NCBI GenBank assembly: GCA_945835425.1
Contig: CAMAJC010000020.1
Coordinates: 1-12,823, forward strand
Reading direction: 5' to 3'
Source: an uncultured Clostridia bacterium
GTDB lineage: Bacteria > Bacillota > Clostridia > Oscillospirales > Ruminococcaceae
Length of the DNA: 12,823 nt
The translations under genes were made by a program, and so were the position numbers. Under the pieces are notes generated by a model. The model did no database searches. It was not told the DNA's origin and saw nothing but the letters and a program-made list of their open reading frames with translations. Of this stretch, positions 5,740-12,629 are shown piece after piece (the first letter of the stretch is position 1; each line of letters starts with the position of its first letter).

Positions 5740-6936
5740 ATGAACATGAACTACACATTTTCCGACAGAATCAGCAATCTGCATCCTTCCGCGATCCGTG
5801 AGATCCTGAAAAACAGCGACCCGAACGTGATCTCGCTGGCCGCGGGCAACCCTGCGGTGGAATCCTTCCCGGTCAAGGAGATGCAGGAGATCGCCAACGA
5901 TATTTTTGAAAACAACGCGGGCTTCGCTTTCCAGTACGGCATCACCGAGGGCTATCCCCGGCTGCGGCAGCTGGTTATGCAGCGGCAGAAAGAAAAATAC
6001 GGCATCGGCACGGAAAACGACGATATCATGATCATCTCCGGCGGTACCCAGGCCATGGACCTCTCCACCAAAGTCCTGGTCAACGAAGGGGACACCATCC
6101 TTTCCGAAGACCCGGCTTTCGTCGGTGCGCTGAACACCTTCCGTTCCTATAATGCCCATCTGGTTGGCATTCCGATGCAGGACGACGGCATGGATATTGA
6201 GGCGCTGGAAAAGGCTCTGGAAGAAAACAAAAATGTCAAGCTGCTCTACACGATCCCTTCCTTCCAGAACCCGCTGGGCACCTGCACCTCGCTGGAAAAG
6301 AGAAAGGCGATCTATGCGCTGTGCCGCAAACACGGCGTCATGATTCTGGAGGACAACCCTTACGGCGAACTGCGGTTTGATGGGGAAGACATTCCCACCC
6401 TCAAATCGATGGACACCGAGGGCATCGTTATCTACACCAGCTCCTTCTCGAAGGTCATGTCCGCCGGTATCCGCCTCGGCTTCGTCATTGCGCCAAAGCC
6501 CATCCTGGACAAGATGGCCGTCGGCAAACAGGCCGTCGATACCCATTCCAACCTCTTCTTCCAGATTCTGATCGCTGATTTTATGGAAAAATATGATTAT
6601 GACGGACATATCCAGATGATCCGCGACCTGTACCGCCATAAGAGCGGCCTGATGCTGGACGAAATCCGCAAGGGCTTCCCGAAGAGCGTCAAATATACGG
6701 TCCCGCAGGGCGGTTTGTTCCTCTGGTGCACTCTGCCGGAAGGTGCGGATATGCTGAAGTTTGTTCAGTTTGCAAAAGAAAAGGGCGTTGCGATCGTTCC
6801 TGGCATCGCGTTTAATGTCGTCGAAGGTTCTCCCAGCCAGTGCTTCCGCCTGAACTATTCGACCCCGACCGACGAAAAGCTGGTCGCCGGTACCAAGCTG
6901 CTGGGTGAAGCGCTGCATGAGTTCCTCGGGGAATAA
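5740..6936 (+). CDS. PLP-dependent class I/II aminotransferase, LysN/ARO8-like
   Basis: This is a fold-type I aminotransferase of 398 residues with no MocR-type DNA-binding domain. It shows the ISLAAGNP N-terminal block (31-38), the phosphate-contact GGTQ (101-104), NPLG with the cofactor-contacting Asn177, EDNPYG with Asp205 and Tyr208, SFSK with the Schiff-base Lys238, the phosphate-binding Arg245, and a C-terminal FRLNYS block with the carboxylate-binding Arg. The closest family pattern I recognise is 2-aminoadipate/aromatic/branched-chain aminotransferase (COG1167-type). The substrate cannot be assigned from sequence alone. ATG 5740 is 4 nt from AAAGG (5731-5735) and a second in-frame ATG at 5746 is 10 nt away, so the start is uncertain by two residues. 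It lies 16 bp behind the CapA-like gene. Confidence 0.92.
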   Translation: MNMNYTFSDRISNLHPSAIREILKNSDPNVISLAAGNPAVESFPVKEMQEIANDIFENNAGFAFQYGITEGYPRLRQLVMQRQKEKYGIGTENDDIMIISGGTQAMDLSTKVLVNEGDTILSEDPAFVGALNTFRSYNAHLVGIPMQDDGMDIEALEKALEENKNVKLLYTIPSFQNPLGTCTSLEKRKAIYALCRKHGVMILEDNPYGELRFDGEDIPTLKSMDTEGIVIYTSSFSKVMSAGIRLGFVIAPKPILDKMAVGKQAVDTHSNLFFQILIADFMEKYDYDGHIQMIRDLYRHKSGLMLDEIRKGFPKSVKYTVPQGGLFLWCTLPEGADMLKFVQFAKEKGVAIVPGIAFNVVEGSPSQCFRLNYSTPTDEKLVAGTKLLGEALHEFLGE

Positions 6937-6971
6937 AACCCACTTTGCAAACCCATCTGTAATCCCATTGC

Positions 6972-6993
6972 GGCGGGCTGAGGGCAGCCCGCC
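6972..6993. repeat. GC-rich REP-like hairpin after the aminotransferase gene
   Basis: GGCGGGCTG (6972-6980) is perfectly complementary to CAGCCCGCC (6985-6993) around an AGGG loop, followed by CTAC and no T-run. The complement reads GTAG-GGCGGG..., a form I recall as common in dispersed palindromes of gut Clostridia; that comparison is from memory. It may terminate or stabilise the upstream message, or be a dispersed repeat. Confidence 0.55.
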
Positions 6994-7039
6994 CTACCTT
7001 TATGATATCAAAACGCTGGCATAAAAACTGCCCAGCACC

Positions 7040-7068
7040 TTGACAATACAGATTCCCGGTGCTATACT
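7040..7068 (+). promoter_or_regulatory. Near-consensus promoter of the trpS T-box transcript
   Basis: TTGACA (7040-7045), a 17-bp spacer and TATACT (7063-7068), with TGC before the -10. Predicted start is near 7075, just before stem I of the T-box. Confidence 0.92.
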
Positions 7069-7077
7069 GATAACATA

Positions 7078-7320
7078 AACCGATGACTGAGAAGAGTAAC
7101 CGGAGCGTTTTTCTTGCAGAGAGTCCTGAATTGGTGGAAACAGGGCAGAAAGATTCCGGCGAATGGGCTCATGAGGGCGGAAAGAAAGGGCAGTCCCGAG
7201 TAATATCCGACGGTGTTTCCCGCCGTTAAGAGGGAACGCGTATGTTGGTACGAAGATTTGGGTGGCTTTATAAGAGCTTTGAAGGCTTTTTTCCCAGTCG
7301 GGAAGAAAGCCTTTTTTGTT
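7078..7320 (+). ncRNA. Tryptophan T-box riboswitch controlling trpS
   Basis: Uncharged tRNA-Trp binding favours an antiterminator and lets transcription reach trpS. Seen in order: basal stem I GACTG (7085-7089) with CAGTC (7191-7195); AGAGTA of the kink-turn region (7093-7098); stem CCGGA (7100-7104) with TCCGG (7155-7159); AGAGAG bulge (7119-7124) and GGTGGAAA distal loop (7133-7140); and the specifier loop CGAA-TGG-GCTC with the Trp codon UGG at 7164-7166. A pseudoknot-type stem II follows (ACGG 7210-7213 with CCGT 7223-7226; TTCCC 7217-7221 with GGGAA 7232-7236), then stem III (7239-7242/7249-7252). The acceptor bulge UGGC is at 7263-7266, where the variable base C fits the G73 discriminator of tRNA-Trp. 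Odd: after UGGC the bases are TTT instead of the usual ACC. Confidence 0.92.
7282..7320 (+). terminator. Regulated terminator of the trpS T-box
   Basis: Bases 7282-7295 (AAGGCTTTTTTCCC) pair with 7300-7313 (14 bp, one wobble) around AGTC, followed by T6 (7312-7317). The CCCAG at 7293-7297 can instead pair with TTGGG at 7258-7262 next to the UGGC bulge, forming the competing antiterminator. Confidence 0.92.
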
Positions 7321-7325
7321 TTTGA

Positions 7326-7352
7326 GCAATGTGGAGTATTACGAAACATTGC
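7326..7352 (+). other. Hairpin between the T-box terminator and the trpS start
   Basis: GCAATGT (7326-7332) is complementary to ACATTGC (7346-7352), a 7-bp stem with a 13-nt loop and no T-run. It lies 5' of the trpS ribosome binding site (AAAGGAG 7381-7387) and would be present only in read-through messages. It may be a stability or processing element; no function is known. Confidence 0.4.
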
Positions 7353-7396
7353 GATTCCCTTTTCCTCGTAAAAATCGATGAAAGGAGCTGTTTATA

Positions 7397-8398
7397 ATGG
7401 AACAGCAGCAGAAGAAAAAATCAATTTTGAGTGGTATCCAGCCCACCGGCGTCTTTACGCTGGGCAACTATATCGGGGCTGTTAAAAACTGGGCGCCGAT
7501 GCAGGATGAGTTTGACTGCGCATACATGATCGCCGACCTGCACGCGATCACCGTCCGGCAGGACCCCAAGGTCTTTAAGCAGCAGATCCTGTCCTGCTAT
7601 GCACTGCTCCTGTCCTGCGGCATCGACCCGGAAAAGAGCATCGTCTTTATCCAGAGCCAGAACAAAAACCATGCTCAGCTCTCCTGGGTTCTGTCCTGCT
7701 ATACCCAGTTCGGCGAGCTGTCCCGCATGACCCAGTTCAAAGACAAGTCCGCCAAACACGCCGACAACGTCAACGCCGGCCTTTTCACCTACCCCTCCCT
7801 GATGGCTGCGGATATCCTGCTGTATCAGGCGGATCTCGTCCCGGTCGGTGCTGACCAGACCCAGCATCTGGAGCTGACCCGCAATATCGCCAATCGTTTT
7901 AACGGCATCTACGGCAACGTCTTCAAGATTCCGGAAGGCTACGTCCCTAAAGCCGGTGCAAAGATCATGTCTCTGGCGGACCCGACCAAGAAGATGTCCA
8001 AGTCGGATGAAAATCCCAACGCCTGCATCCTGATCCTCGACGAGAAAGATCAGATCATCAAGAAATTCAAACGGGCTGTCACCGACTCGGAGATGGAAGT
8101 CTGCTACCGGGAAGGCAAGGACGGCATCAACAACCTGATGACCATCTATGGTGCTGTCACCGGCAAGTCGATGGACGAAATCACCGCTGAGTTTGCCGGA
8201 AAAGGGTATGGCGACTTCAAGGTCGCTGTCGGCGAGGCTGTCGCTGACCACCTGCGGCCGGTTCGGGAAGAATACGCCCGTCTGATGGCTGATAAAGCGT
8301 ACCTGGAAAGTTGCTACCGGAAAGGCGCGGAGCTGTCCGAAAGAATCAGCCGCCGCACGCTCGAAAAAGTCATGAAAAAAGTTGGATTTATCCTGTAA
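7397..8398 (+). CDS. trpS: Tryptophanyl-tRNA synthetase
   Basis: TrpRS is a class Ic aminoacyl-tRNA synthetase that charges tRNA-Trp. The protein is 333 residues, normal for bacterial TrpRS. It has the N-terminal SGIQPTG (12-18), the HIGH-equivalent TLGNY (21-25), VGADQTQHLELTR (150-162) and the catalytic KMSKS loop (199-203). The ATG at 7397 has AAAGGAG (7381-7387) 9 nt upstream. The upstream UGG T-box independently confirms the amino-acid specificity. A terminator follows 11 bp after the stop. Confidence 0.98.
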   Translation: MEQQQKKKSILSGIQPTGVFTLGNYIGAVKNWAPMQDEFDCAYMIADLHAITVRQDPKVFKQQILSCYALLLSCGIDPEKSIVFIQSQNKNHAQLSWVLSCYTQFGELSRMTQFKDKSAKHADNVNAGLFTYPSLMAADILLYQADLVPVGADQTQHLELTRNIANRFNGIYGNVFKIPEGYVPKAGAKIMSLADPTKKMSKSDENPNACILILDEKDQIIKKFKRAVTDSEMEVCYREGKDGINNLMTIYGAVTGKSMDEITAEFAGKGYGDFKVAVGEAVADHLRPVREEYARLMADKAYLESCYRKGAELSERISRRTLEKVMKKVGFIL

Positions 8399-8409
8399 TA
8401 AGTACACTT

Positions 8410-8443
8410 AGCGCCGCATTGTCTCCACATTGCGGCGCTTTTT
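8410..8443 (+). terminator. Intrinsic terminator after trpS
   Basis: AGCGCCGCA (8410-8418) pairs perfectly with 8431-8439; inside it TGT (8420-8422) pairs with ACA (8427-8429) after one mismatch. T5 follows at 8439-8443. The GNAT gene's ribosome binding site starts only 9 nt further on. Confidence 0.9.
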
Positions 8444-8466
8444 AAAAACAGAAAGGAGTATGCACG

Positions 8467-8994
8467 ATGTTCCCACTGACTTTCCGTCTGGTCACGTCCC
8501 GGCTGGTTATCCGCCGGATGCACCCGGACGACTGGCAGGATCTGTACGACTACCTGTCCGACGCGGAGACTGTCTATTATGAACCGTATGATGTATATTC
8601 CAAGGAAGATGCAAGGCTGGAAGCGGCCAACCGTGCCAATAACGCCGCTTTCTTCGCCGTATGCCTGCAGTCCAACGGCAAAATGATCGGGAATCTTTAC
8701 TTTGCGCCTGCACAGGACGGGACATATGAGCTGGGCTATGTTTTCAACCGCAAATACCGGGGGAAAAACTATGCCTATGAAAGCTGCGCCGCGCTGGTAA
8801 GCTATGCCTTCCGGAAAGGAATCGCCGAAAGGGTCATGGCCGAATGTGACGCCCGGAATGTTCGCTCTCATCATCTGATGGAGCGGCTGGGCATGGAACG
8901 GGAAGACAGCTTTATGGGACCGGACTTCACCGGGCAGGCAGAAAAAACGCTCTGTTACCGGTACAGCGTTTCCAGGGATTCATATAAAAAATAA
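8467..8994 (+). CDS. GNAT N-acetyltransferase, RimJ/RimL type
   Basis: The protein has 175 residues with a single GNAT acetyl-CoA-dependent transferase domain. It opens with the RimJ/RimL-like strand pattern LVTSRLVIRRMHPDDW (8-23). The acetyl-CoA pyrophosphate-binding loop is YRGKNYA (97-103), after the beta-strand YELGYVF. The C-terminal block ARNVRSHHLMERLGM (129-143) is the usual helix of this group. Substrate is unknown; these enzymes acetylate protein N-termini, amino acids, polyamines or antibiotics, and nothing here chooses among them. ATG 8467 has AAAGGAG (8452-8458) 8 nt upstream. No promoter lies between the trpS terminator and this gene, so expression may rely on read-through from trpS or a promoter inside it. 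Confidence 0.9.
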   Translation: MFPLTFRLVTSRLVIRRMHPDDWQDLYDYLSDAETVYYEPYDVYSKEDARLEAANRANNAAFFAVCLQSNGKMIGNLYFAPAQDGTYELGYVFNRKYRGKNYAYESCAALVSYAFRKGIAERVMAECDARNVRSHHLMERLGMEREDSFMGPDFTGQAEKTLCYRYSVSRDSYKK

Positions 8995-9034
8995 TCCGTA
9001 TTCGGTACTGTTGGCCAGAATACAGGGAAAACCA

Positions 9035-9064
9035 TTGACAGATATTGCCTATATTTGCTATAAT
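9035..9064 (+). promoter_or_regulatory. Consensus promoter for the tandem ROK genes
   Basis: Perfect TTGACA (9035-9040) and perfect TATAAT (9059-9064) with an 18-bp spacer and TGC before the -10. The predicted start is near 9071, giving a leader of about 55 nt. It is the strongest promoter in the window by sequence. No operator-like palindrome was seen over it. Confidence 0.92.
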
Positions 9065-9125
9065 GTTTCTTATAGTAATAGCGTGAAGCTCAAAATGCCT
9101 CTATTCGCTGAAAGGATGAAAGTTT

Positions 9126-10118
9126 ATGAAATGCCTGGTGCTTGACTACGGCGGAACCGCGCTGAAATACGGCATCATCGATACCGATGCCAATCTGACC
9201 GATCAGGGAGAGATTCCCGCTCCCAACCATTCGGTCGAAGAATATATCTCGAAAACCGGGGAGATTTACGATCGTTTCCGCGATCAGGTGGAAGGGATCG
9301 CCATCAGTATGCCGGGTACCTTTACGGACGACGGCGTCCTGGTCAGCGGCGGCGCATACCTGAATATCTTAAAAGGCTATAATATCATCAATCTGATCCA
9401 TGAACGCTGCCCTGTCCCGGTCGCGCTGGAAAATGACGGCAAAGCGGCGGCTCTGGCGGAATGCTGGAACGGCAACCTCAAGGACTGCACCGACGGTATC
9501 GCCATCATCCTGGGCACCGGCATCGGCGGCGGCATCATCAAAGACCGCAAGGTCTATCGTGGACGCCACGCTGCGGCAGGTGAATTTTCTTATGTGATCA
9601 CCGGCGGAAAACCCGGCATCTTCAACGCTGCGACCTATACCTGCTCGACTGAAGGATTTGTACAGCGGGCAGCCATTATGAAGGGTGTCGAGCGCCAGAG
9701 TCTTTACATGGCTTTTGCCGGTGAATCGGCAAAGGTCGAGCACGACCGGCTGCGCAGCCTCGTAAAAGGGCCGCAGTACCCCGATATGGAGATGAACGGG
9801 TTTACGGTGTTTAAGCTGCTGGAAGAGGGTGACCCGGATATCACGATACTGTACGAAGAGCTGCTCGACTCTCTGGTGCAGATGATCGTCACGCTGGCCC
9901 ACGTCTGTGACCCCGACCGGTTCGTCATCGGCGGCGGTATCAGCAAGGAACCGCGCCTGATTGCCGACCTGCAGAAGAAGGTCGCGGATATCACCAAGCA
10001 GTATCTGATCGCCGTGCCCGGATTCGATGTACAGCCCTGTTTCTACCGCAGCAGTGCAAACCTGTACGGCGCAATGTTTAACTGGCTGCAGAAATATCAC
10101 CCTGAGCTGGTTCACTAA
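9126..10118 (+). CDS. ROK-family sugar kinase-like protein, first copy
   Basis: ROK proteins are sugar kinases (or regulators when fused to a DNA-binding domain). This 330-residue protein has no N-terminal helix-turn-helix, so it is a kinase-type member. The ATP phosphate-1 motif is DYGGTALKYG (7-16), the sugar-binding/catalytic block is ENDGKAAALAE (102-112) with the likely catalytic base Asp104, the second phosphate loop is GTGIGGG (130-136), and the adenosine motif VIGGGISKEPRLI comes near 272-284. Unusual: the canonical GEIGH histidine is replaced (GEFSYV, 152-157), and the cysteine-rich CxCGxxGCxE zinc motif is absent, leaving TYTCSTEG. END-GK replaces the common END-AN. The ATG has AAAGGA 9 nt upstream. 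A paralogue follows after 17 bp. The sugar substrate is unknown. Confidence 0.85.
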   Translation: MKCLVLDYGGTALKYGIIDTDANLTDQGEIPAPNHSVEEYISKTGEIYDRFRDQVEGIAISMPGTFTDDGVLVSGGAYLNILKGYNIINLIHERCPVPVALENDGKAAALAECWNGNLKDCTDGIAIILGTGIGGGIIKDRKVYRGRHAAAGEFSYVITGGKPGIFNAATYTCSTEGFVQRAAIMKGVERQSLYMAFAGESAKVEHDRLRSLVKGPQYPDMEMNGFTVFKLLEEGDPDITILYEELLDSLVQMIVTLAHVCDPDRFVIGGGISKEPRLIADLQKKVADITKQYLIAVPGFDVQPCFYRSSANLYGAMFNWLQKYHPELVH

Positions 10119-10135
10119 GGAAAGAAGGTCTACAT

Positions 10136-11146
10136 ATGAAGTGTCTGGTTTTGGATTACGGCGGAAGCGCGATCAAATATGGCATTATGGACGATCAGTC
10201 CAATTTATCGCATACAGGAGAAGTCCCGGCACCCCGTGAAAGCCTGGAGCAATTTATCGAAGTAACAGGACAGATCTATGATCAGTTCAAAGACGAAATT
10301 GAAGGGATCGCGATGAGCTTTCCCGGCACGCTGGATATCGATACCGGTATTCTTTACGGCGGCGGCGCTTATCTGCATCTGCTGCAGAATATGTCTTTGT
10401 ATGAAGTGCTGAAGGAACGCTGCCCGGTTCCGATCGTCGTTGAAAACGACGGCAAGGCGGCGGCTCTGGCTGAAGCCTGGAAAGGCAACCTTAAGGACTG
10501 CCAAGACGGCGTTGCAATCGTTCTGGGGACCGGCATCGGCGGCGGCATCATCAAAGACGGCAAAATCCACCGCGGCAAGCATTTCGGCGCCGGCGAATTT
10601 TCCGCTGTCATCACTGGCGGCGGCAGCAACTTTGTGACCCGCGCAGCAACCTTTACCTGCTCGACCGAAGGGATCGTCGAACGGGCAACAATCATGAAGG
10701 GCGCAAAAAAACATGACATGCTCTATATGTCGATGATGGGAATGAGTGCCCCGCAGTATGTCGACAAACTGAAAGCGAAGGCTGTCGGCCCGCAGTATCC
10801 CGATCTGGAAATGAACGGCTTTGAGCTGTTCCGGCTGCTGGAAGAAGGGGATCCGGATATCAAGATGCTGTACGACGAGTTTATCACCGATAACGTCCAT
10901 CTGATCATCAACGTAGCCAATATCTATGACCCGGAGCGCATTGTCATCGGCGGCGGCATCAGCAAGGAGCCCCGGCTGATTGCAGATTTGCAGGCGGCTG
11001 TCAGGGAAATCGAGAAGATGAAATACGGCCTGTCGGTTGTCACCGATATTGATGTACAGCCCTGCTTTTACCGCAGCAGCGCCAATTTGTACGGAGCTAT
11101 GTATAACTACTTGCAGAGAAAGGCTCCGGAGCTGATTACCCACTAA
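10136..11146 (+). CDS. ROK-family sugar kinase-like protein, second copy
   Basis: This 336-residue protein is colinear with the preceding gene and, by eye, about 60% identical, so the pair arose by tandem duplication. It keeps DYGGSAIKYG (7-16), ENDGKAAALAE, GTGIGGGIIKDGK and IVIGGGISKEPRLIADLQ, and the C-terminal block DVQPCFYRSSANLYGAM is identical in both copies. It shares the loss of the ROK zinc motif; the position of the metal-binding His is Ala here (GEFSAV) and Tyr in copy one. Divergence concentrates at about 70-92 and 185-215, regions likely to affect substrate choice or dimer contacts. The start is ATG 10136 with AGAAGG (10123-10128) 7 nt upstream. The 17-bp gap implies one transcript and possibly a heterodimer. 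Confidence 0.85.
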   Translation: MKCLVLDYGGSAIKYGIMDDQSNLSHTGEVPAPRESLEQFIEVTGQIYDQFKDEIEGIAMSFPGTLDIDTGILYGGGAYLHLLQNMSLYEVLKERCPVPIVVENDGKAAALAEAWKGNLKDCQDGVAIVLGTGIGGGIIKDGKIHRGKHFGAGEFSAVITGGGSNFVTRAATFTCSTEGIVERATIMKGAKKHDMLYMSMMGMSAPQYVDKLKAKAVGPQYPDLEMNGFELFRLLEEGDPDIKMLYDEFITDNVHLIINVANIYDPERIVIGGGISKEPRLIADLQAAVREIEKMKYGLSVVTDIDVQPCFYRSSANLYGAMYNYLQRKAPELITH

Positions 11147-11178
11147 GCATTTACTTCCACATAACCCATCGAACCATC

Positions 11179-11214
11179 TGCAGCGACTCTGGTTTTCAGG
11201 GTCGCTGCAATTTT
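11179..11214 (+). terminator. Terminator-like hairpin between the ROK pair and tldD
   Basis: TGCAGCGAC (11179-11187) pairs with GTCGCTGCA (11201-11209), extended inside by a wobble and CTG/CAG (11189-11191/11197-11199) around GTTTT. This gives a stem of about 13 bp followed by A and T4. The stem ends 9 nt before the tldD AGGAGG site. Termination is probably partial, since no promoter for tldD is visible. Confidence 0.72.
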
Positions 11215-11232
11215 AGACAGGAGGATATTTCC

Positions 11233-12615
11233 ATGATCCCAACCAGTATCCTGGAAGCAGCTCTCGAAAAGGCTGTCTCCACCGGCGCCGATTACGCCGA
11301 AATATTTGCAGAAAATACGACCCGCGGCCTTGTGCAGCTGGTCAATGACAATGTGAAAGACGCGCTCAAAGAGCACAGCGTCGGTGTCGGCGTCCGTGTC
11401 TTTAAGGGCCTGCGCTGCGCCTATGCCTGCTCCAGCGGCTTATCCGCAGAATCCGTTATGTCGGCGGCTGCAAAAGCGGCTGCGGCCATCGCCGTTTCCA
11501 GCGAGGAAAAGACAATCCGGCTGATCGACTCGACCTGCGCCAACATCAGTCCGGCCGCAAGGATCGGTTCTTCCATCCCGCTGGAAGACAAAATTGTCCT
11601 CGCAAGACGCGCCTACCGCGCTGCCAGAGAATACTCCAGCGAAGTGAGCCAGAGCACCGTCCGGCTGCTGGACTATGACCGCAACATCCTGATCGCAACT
11701 TCCGACGGGCTGAAGGTCTCTGACCGCCAGGTCCGCAGCCGCATCCTGATCAATGCGGTCGCCAGCGCCGGCAGCGAGAACCAGGTCGGATATATTGCGC
11801 CCGGTGCGTCAAAAGGCTACGAATTCTTTGATGAGATCGATATCGAAGCGGCAGCGGCAGATGCGGCCCGCCAGGCCGTTACGATGCTGCACGCCGGTTA
11901 CTGCCCGGCAGGACGGATGCCGGTCGCCATCGACAACGGTTTCGGCGGCGTTATCTTCCACGAGGCCTGTGGCCATTCGCTGGAAGCGGAATCGGTCTCC
12001 AGAGGGTTGTCGGAATTTTCCGGCAAACTGGGACAGAAGGTCGCTTCGGAGAAAGTCACCGCCATCGACGACGGCACTATCCCCGGCGCATGGGGAACCG
12101 TCAACATCGACGACGAAGGCACGCCTTCCCGCAGACGTGTCCTGATCGAAAACGGCATTTTGAAAAGCTATATGGTCGACAAGCTCAACGGCCGCAGAAT
12201 GGGCATCGAGTCCACCGCCAGCAGCCGCCGTCAGGACTACACCTTTGCGCCGACCTCCCGTATGTCCAACACCTTCCTCGCTCCCGGCACCGACAGGGAT
12301 GAGGATATCATCAAATCGATCGAATACGGCCTTTACGCCAAAAAGATGGGCGGCGGTTCGGTCAATCCGGTCACCGGCGAATTCAACTTTGCCGTCAACG
12401 AAGGATATATCGTGCGGCATGGTCAGATCTGCGAGCCGGTCCGCGGCGCCAGCCTGATCGGAAAAGGGTCCGAGGTCATCCGCAACATCGATATGGTCGG
12501 TATGAATCTCCGCCGGGAACAGGGCGTCTGCGGCGCGTCGAGCGGTTCGGTTCCGACCGACGTCGGACAGCCGATGATCCGCGTCAGTGAAATTACGGTC
12601 GGCGGCCGCAAATAA
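11233..12615 (+). CDS. tldD: TldD metalloprotease subunit
   Basis: TldD carries the zinc active site of the TldD/TldE heteromeric protease, which cleaves unfolded peptides and matures some ribosomal peptides such as microcin B17 in enterobacteria. The protein is 460 residues, near the usual size. The zinc motif HEACGH is at 243-248 (His243, Glu244, His248) within GGVIFHEACGHSLEAES. The C-terminal block VCGASSGSVPTDVGQPMIRVSEITVGG is typical of the family. The ATG has AGGAGG (11219-11224) 8 nt upstream. The partner gene's ribosome binding site begins at the base after the stop codon, so translation is probably coupled. No nearby precursor-peptide gene was seen, so a general peptide-clearing role is likelier than maturation of a local product. 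Confidence 0.95.
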   Translation: MIPTSILEAALEKAVSTGADYAEIFAENTTRGLVQLVNDNVKDALKEHSVGVGVRVFKGLRCAYACSSGLSAESVMSAAAKAAAAIAVSSEEKTIRLIDSTCANISPAARIGSSIPLEDKIVLARRAYRAAREYSSEVSQSTVRLLDYDRNILIATSDGLKVSDRQVRSRILINAVASAGSENQVGYIAPGASKGYEFFDEIDIEAAAADAARQAVTMLHAGYCPAGRMPVAIDNGFGGVIFHEACGHSLEAESVSRGLSEFSGKLGQKVASEKVTAIDDGTIPGAWGTVNIDDEGTPSRRRVLIENGILKSYMVDKLNGRRMGIESTASSRRQDYTFAPTSRMSNTFLAPGTDRDEDIIKSIEYGLYAKKMGGGSVNPVTGEFNFAVNEGYIVRHGQICEPVRGASLIGKGSEVIRNIDMVGMNLRREQGVCGASSGSVPTDVGQPMIRVSEITVGGRK

Positions 12616-12629
12616 GGGAGGACATAGCT

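Noticed and set aside
5686..6918. A - strand open frame of about 410 codons opposite the aminotransferase gene
   Set aside because: Full overlap with a gene whose catalytic residues are all present; the antisense product has no family features.
7239..7252. TGGTAC at 7246-7251 as the T-box acceptor bulge
   Set aside because: It lies in the loop and 3' arm of stem III and would give UGGU, which does not fit the expected G73 of tRNA-Trp. The UGGC at 7263-7266 is flanked by GGG that pairs with the terminator arm, as an antiterminator requires.
8998..9023. GTATTC/GAATAC hairpin after the GNAT gene as a terminator
   Set aside because: Only a 6-bp stem with a 14-nt loop and no following T-run; it could be chance.
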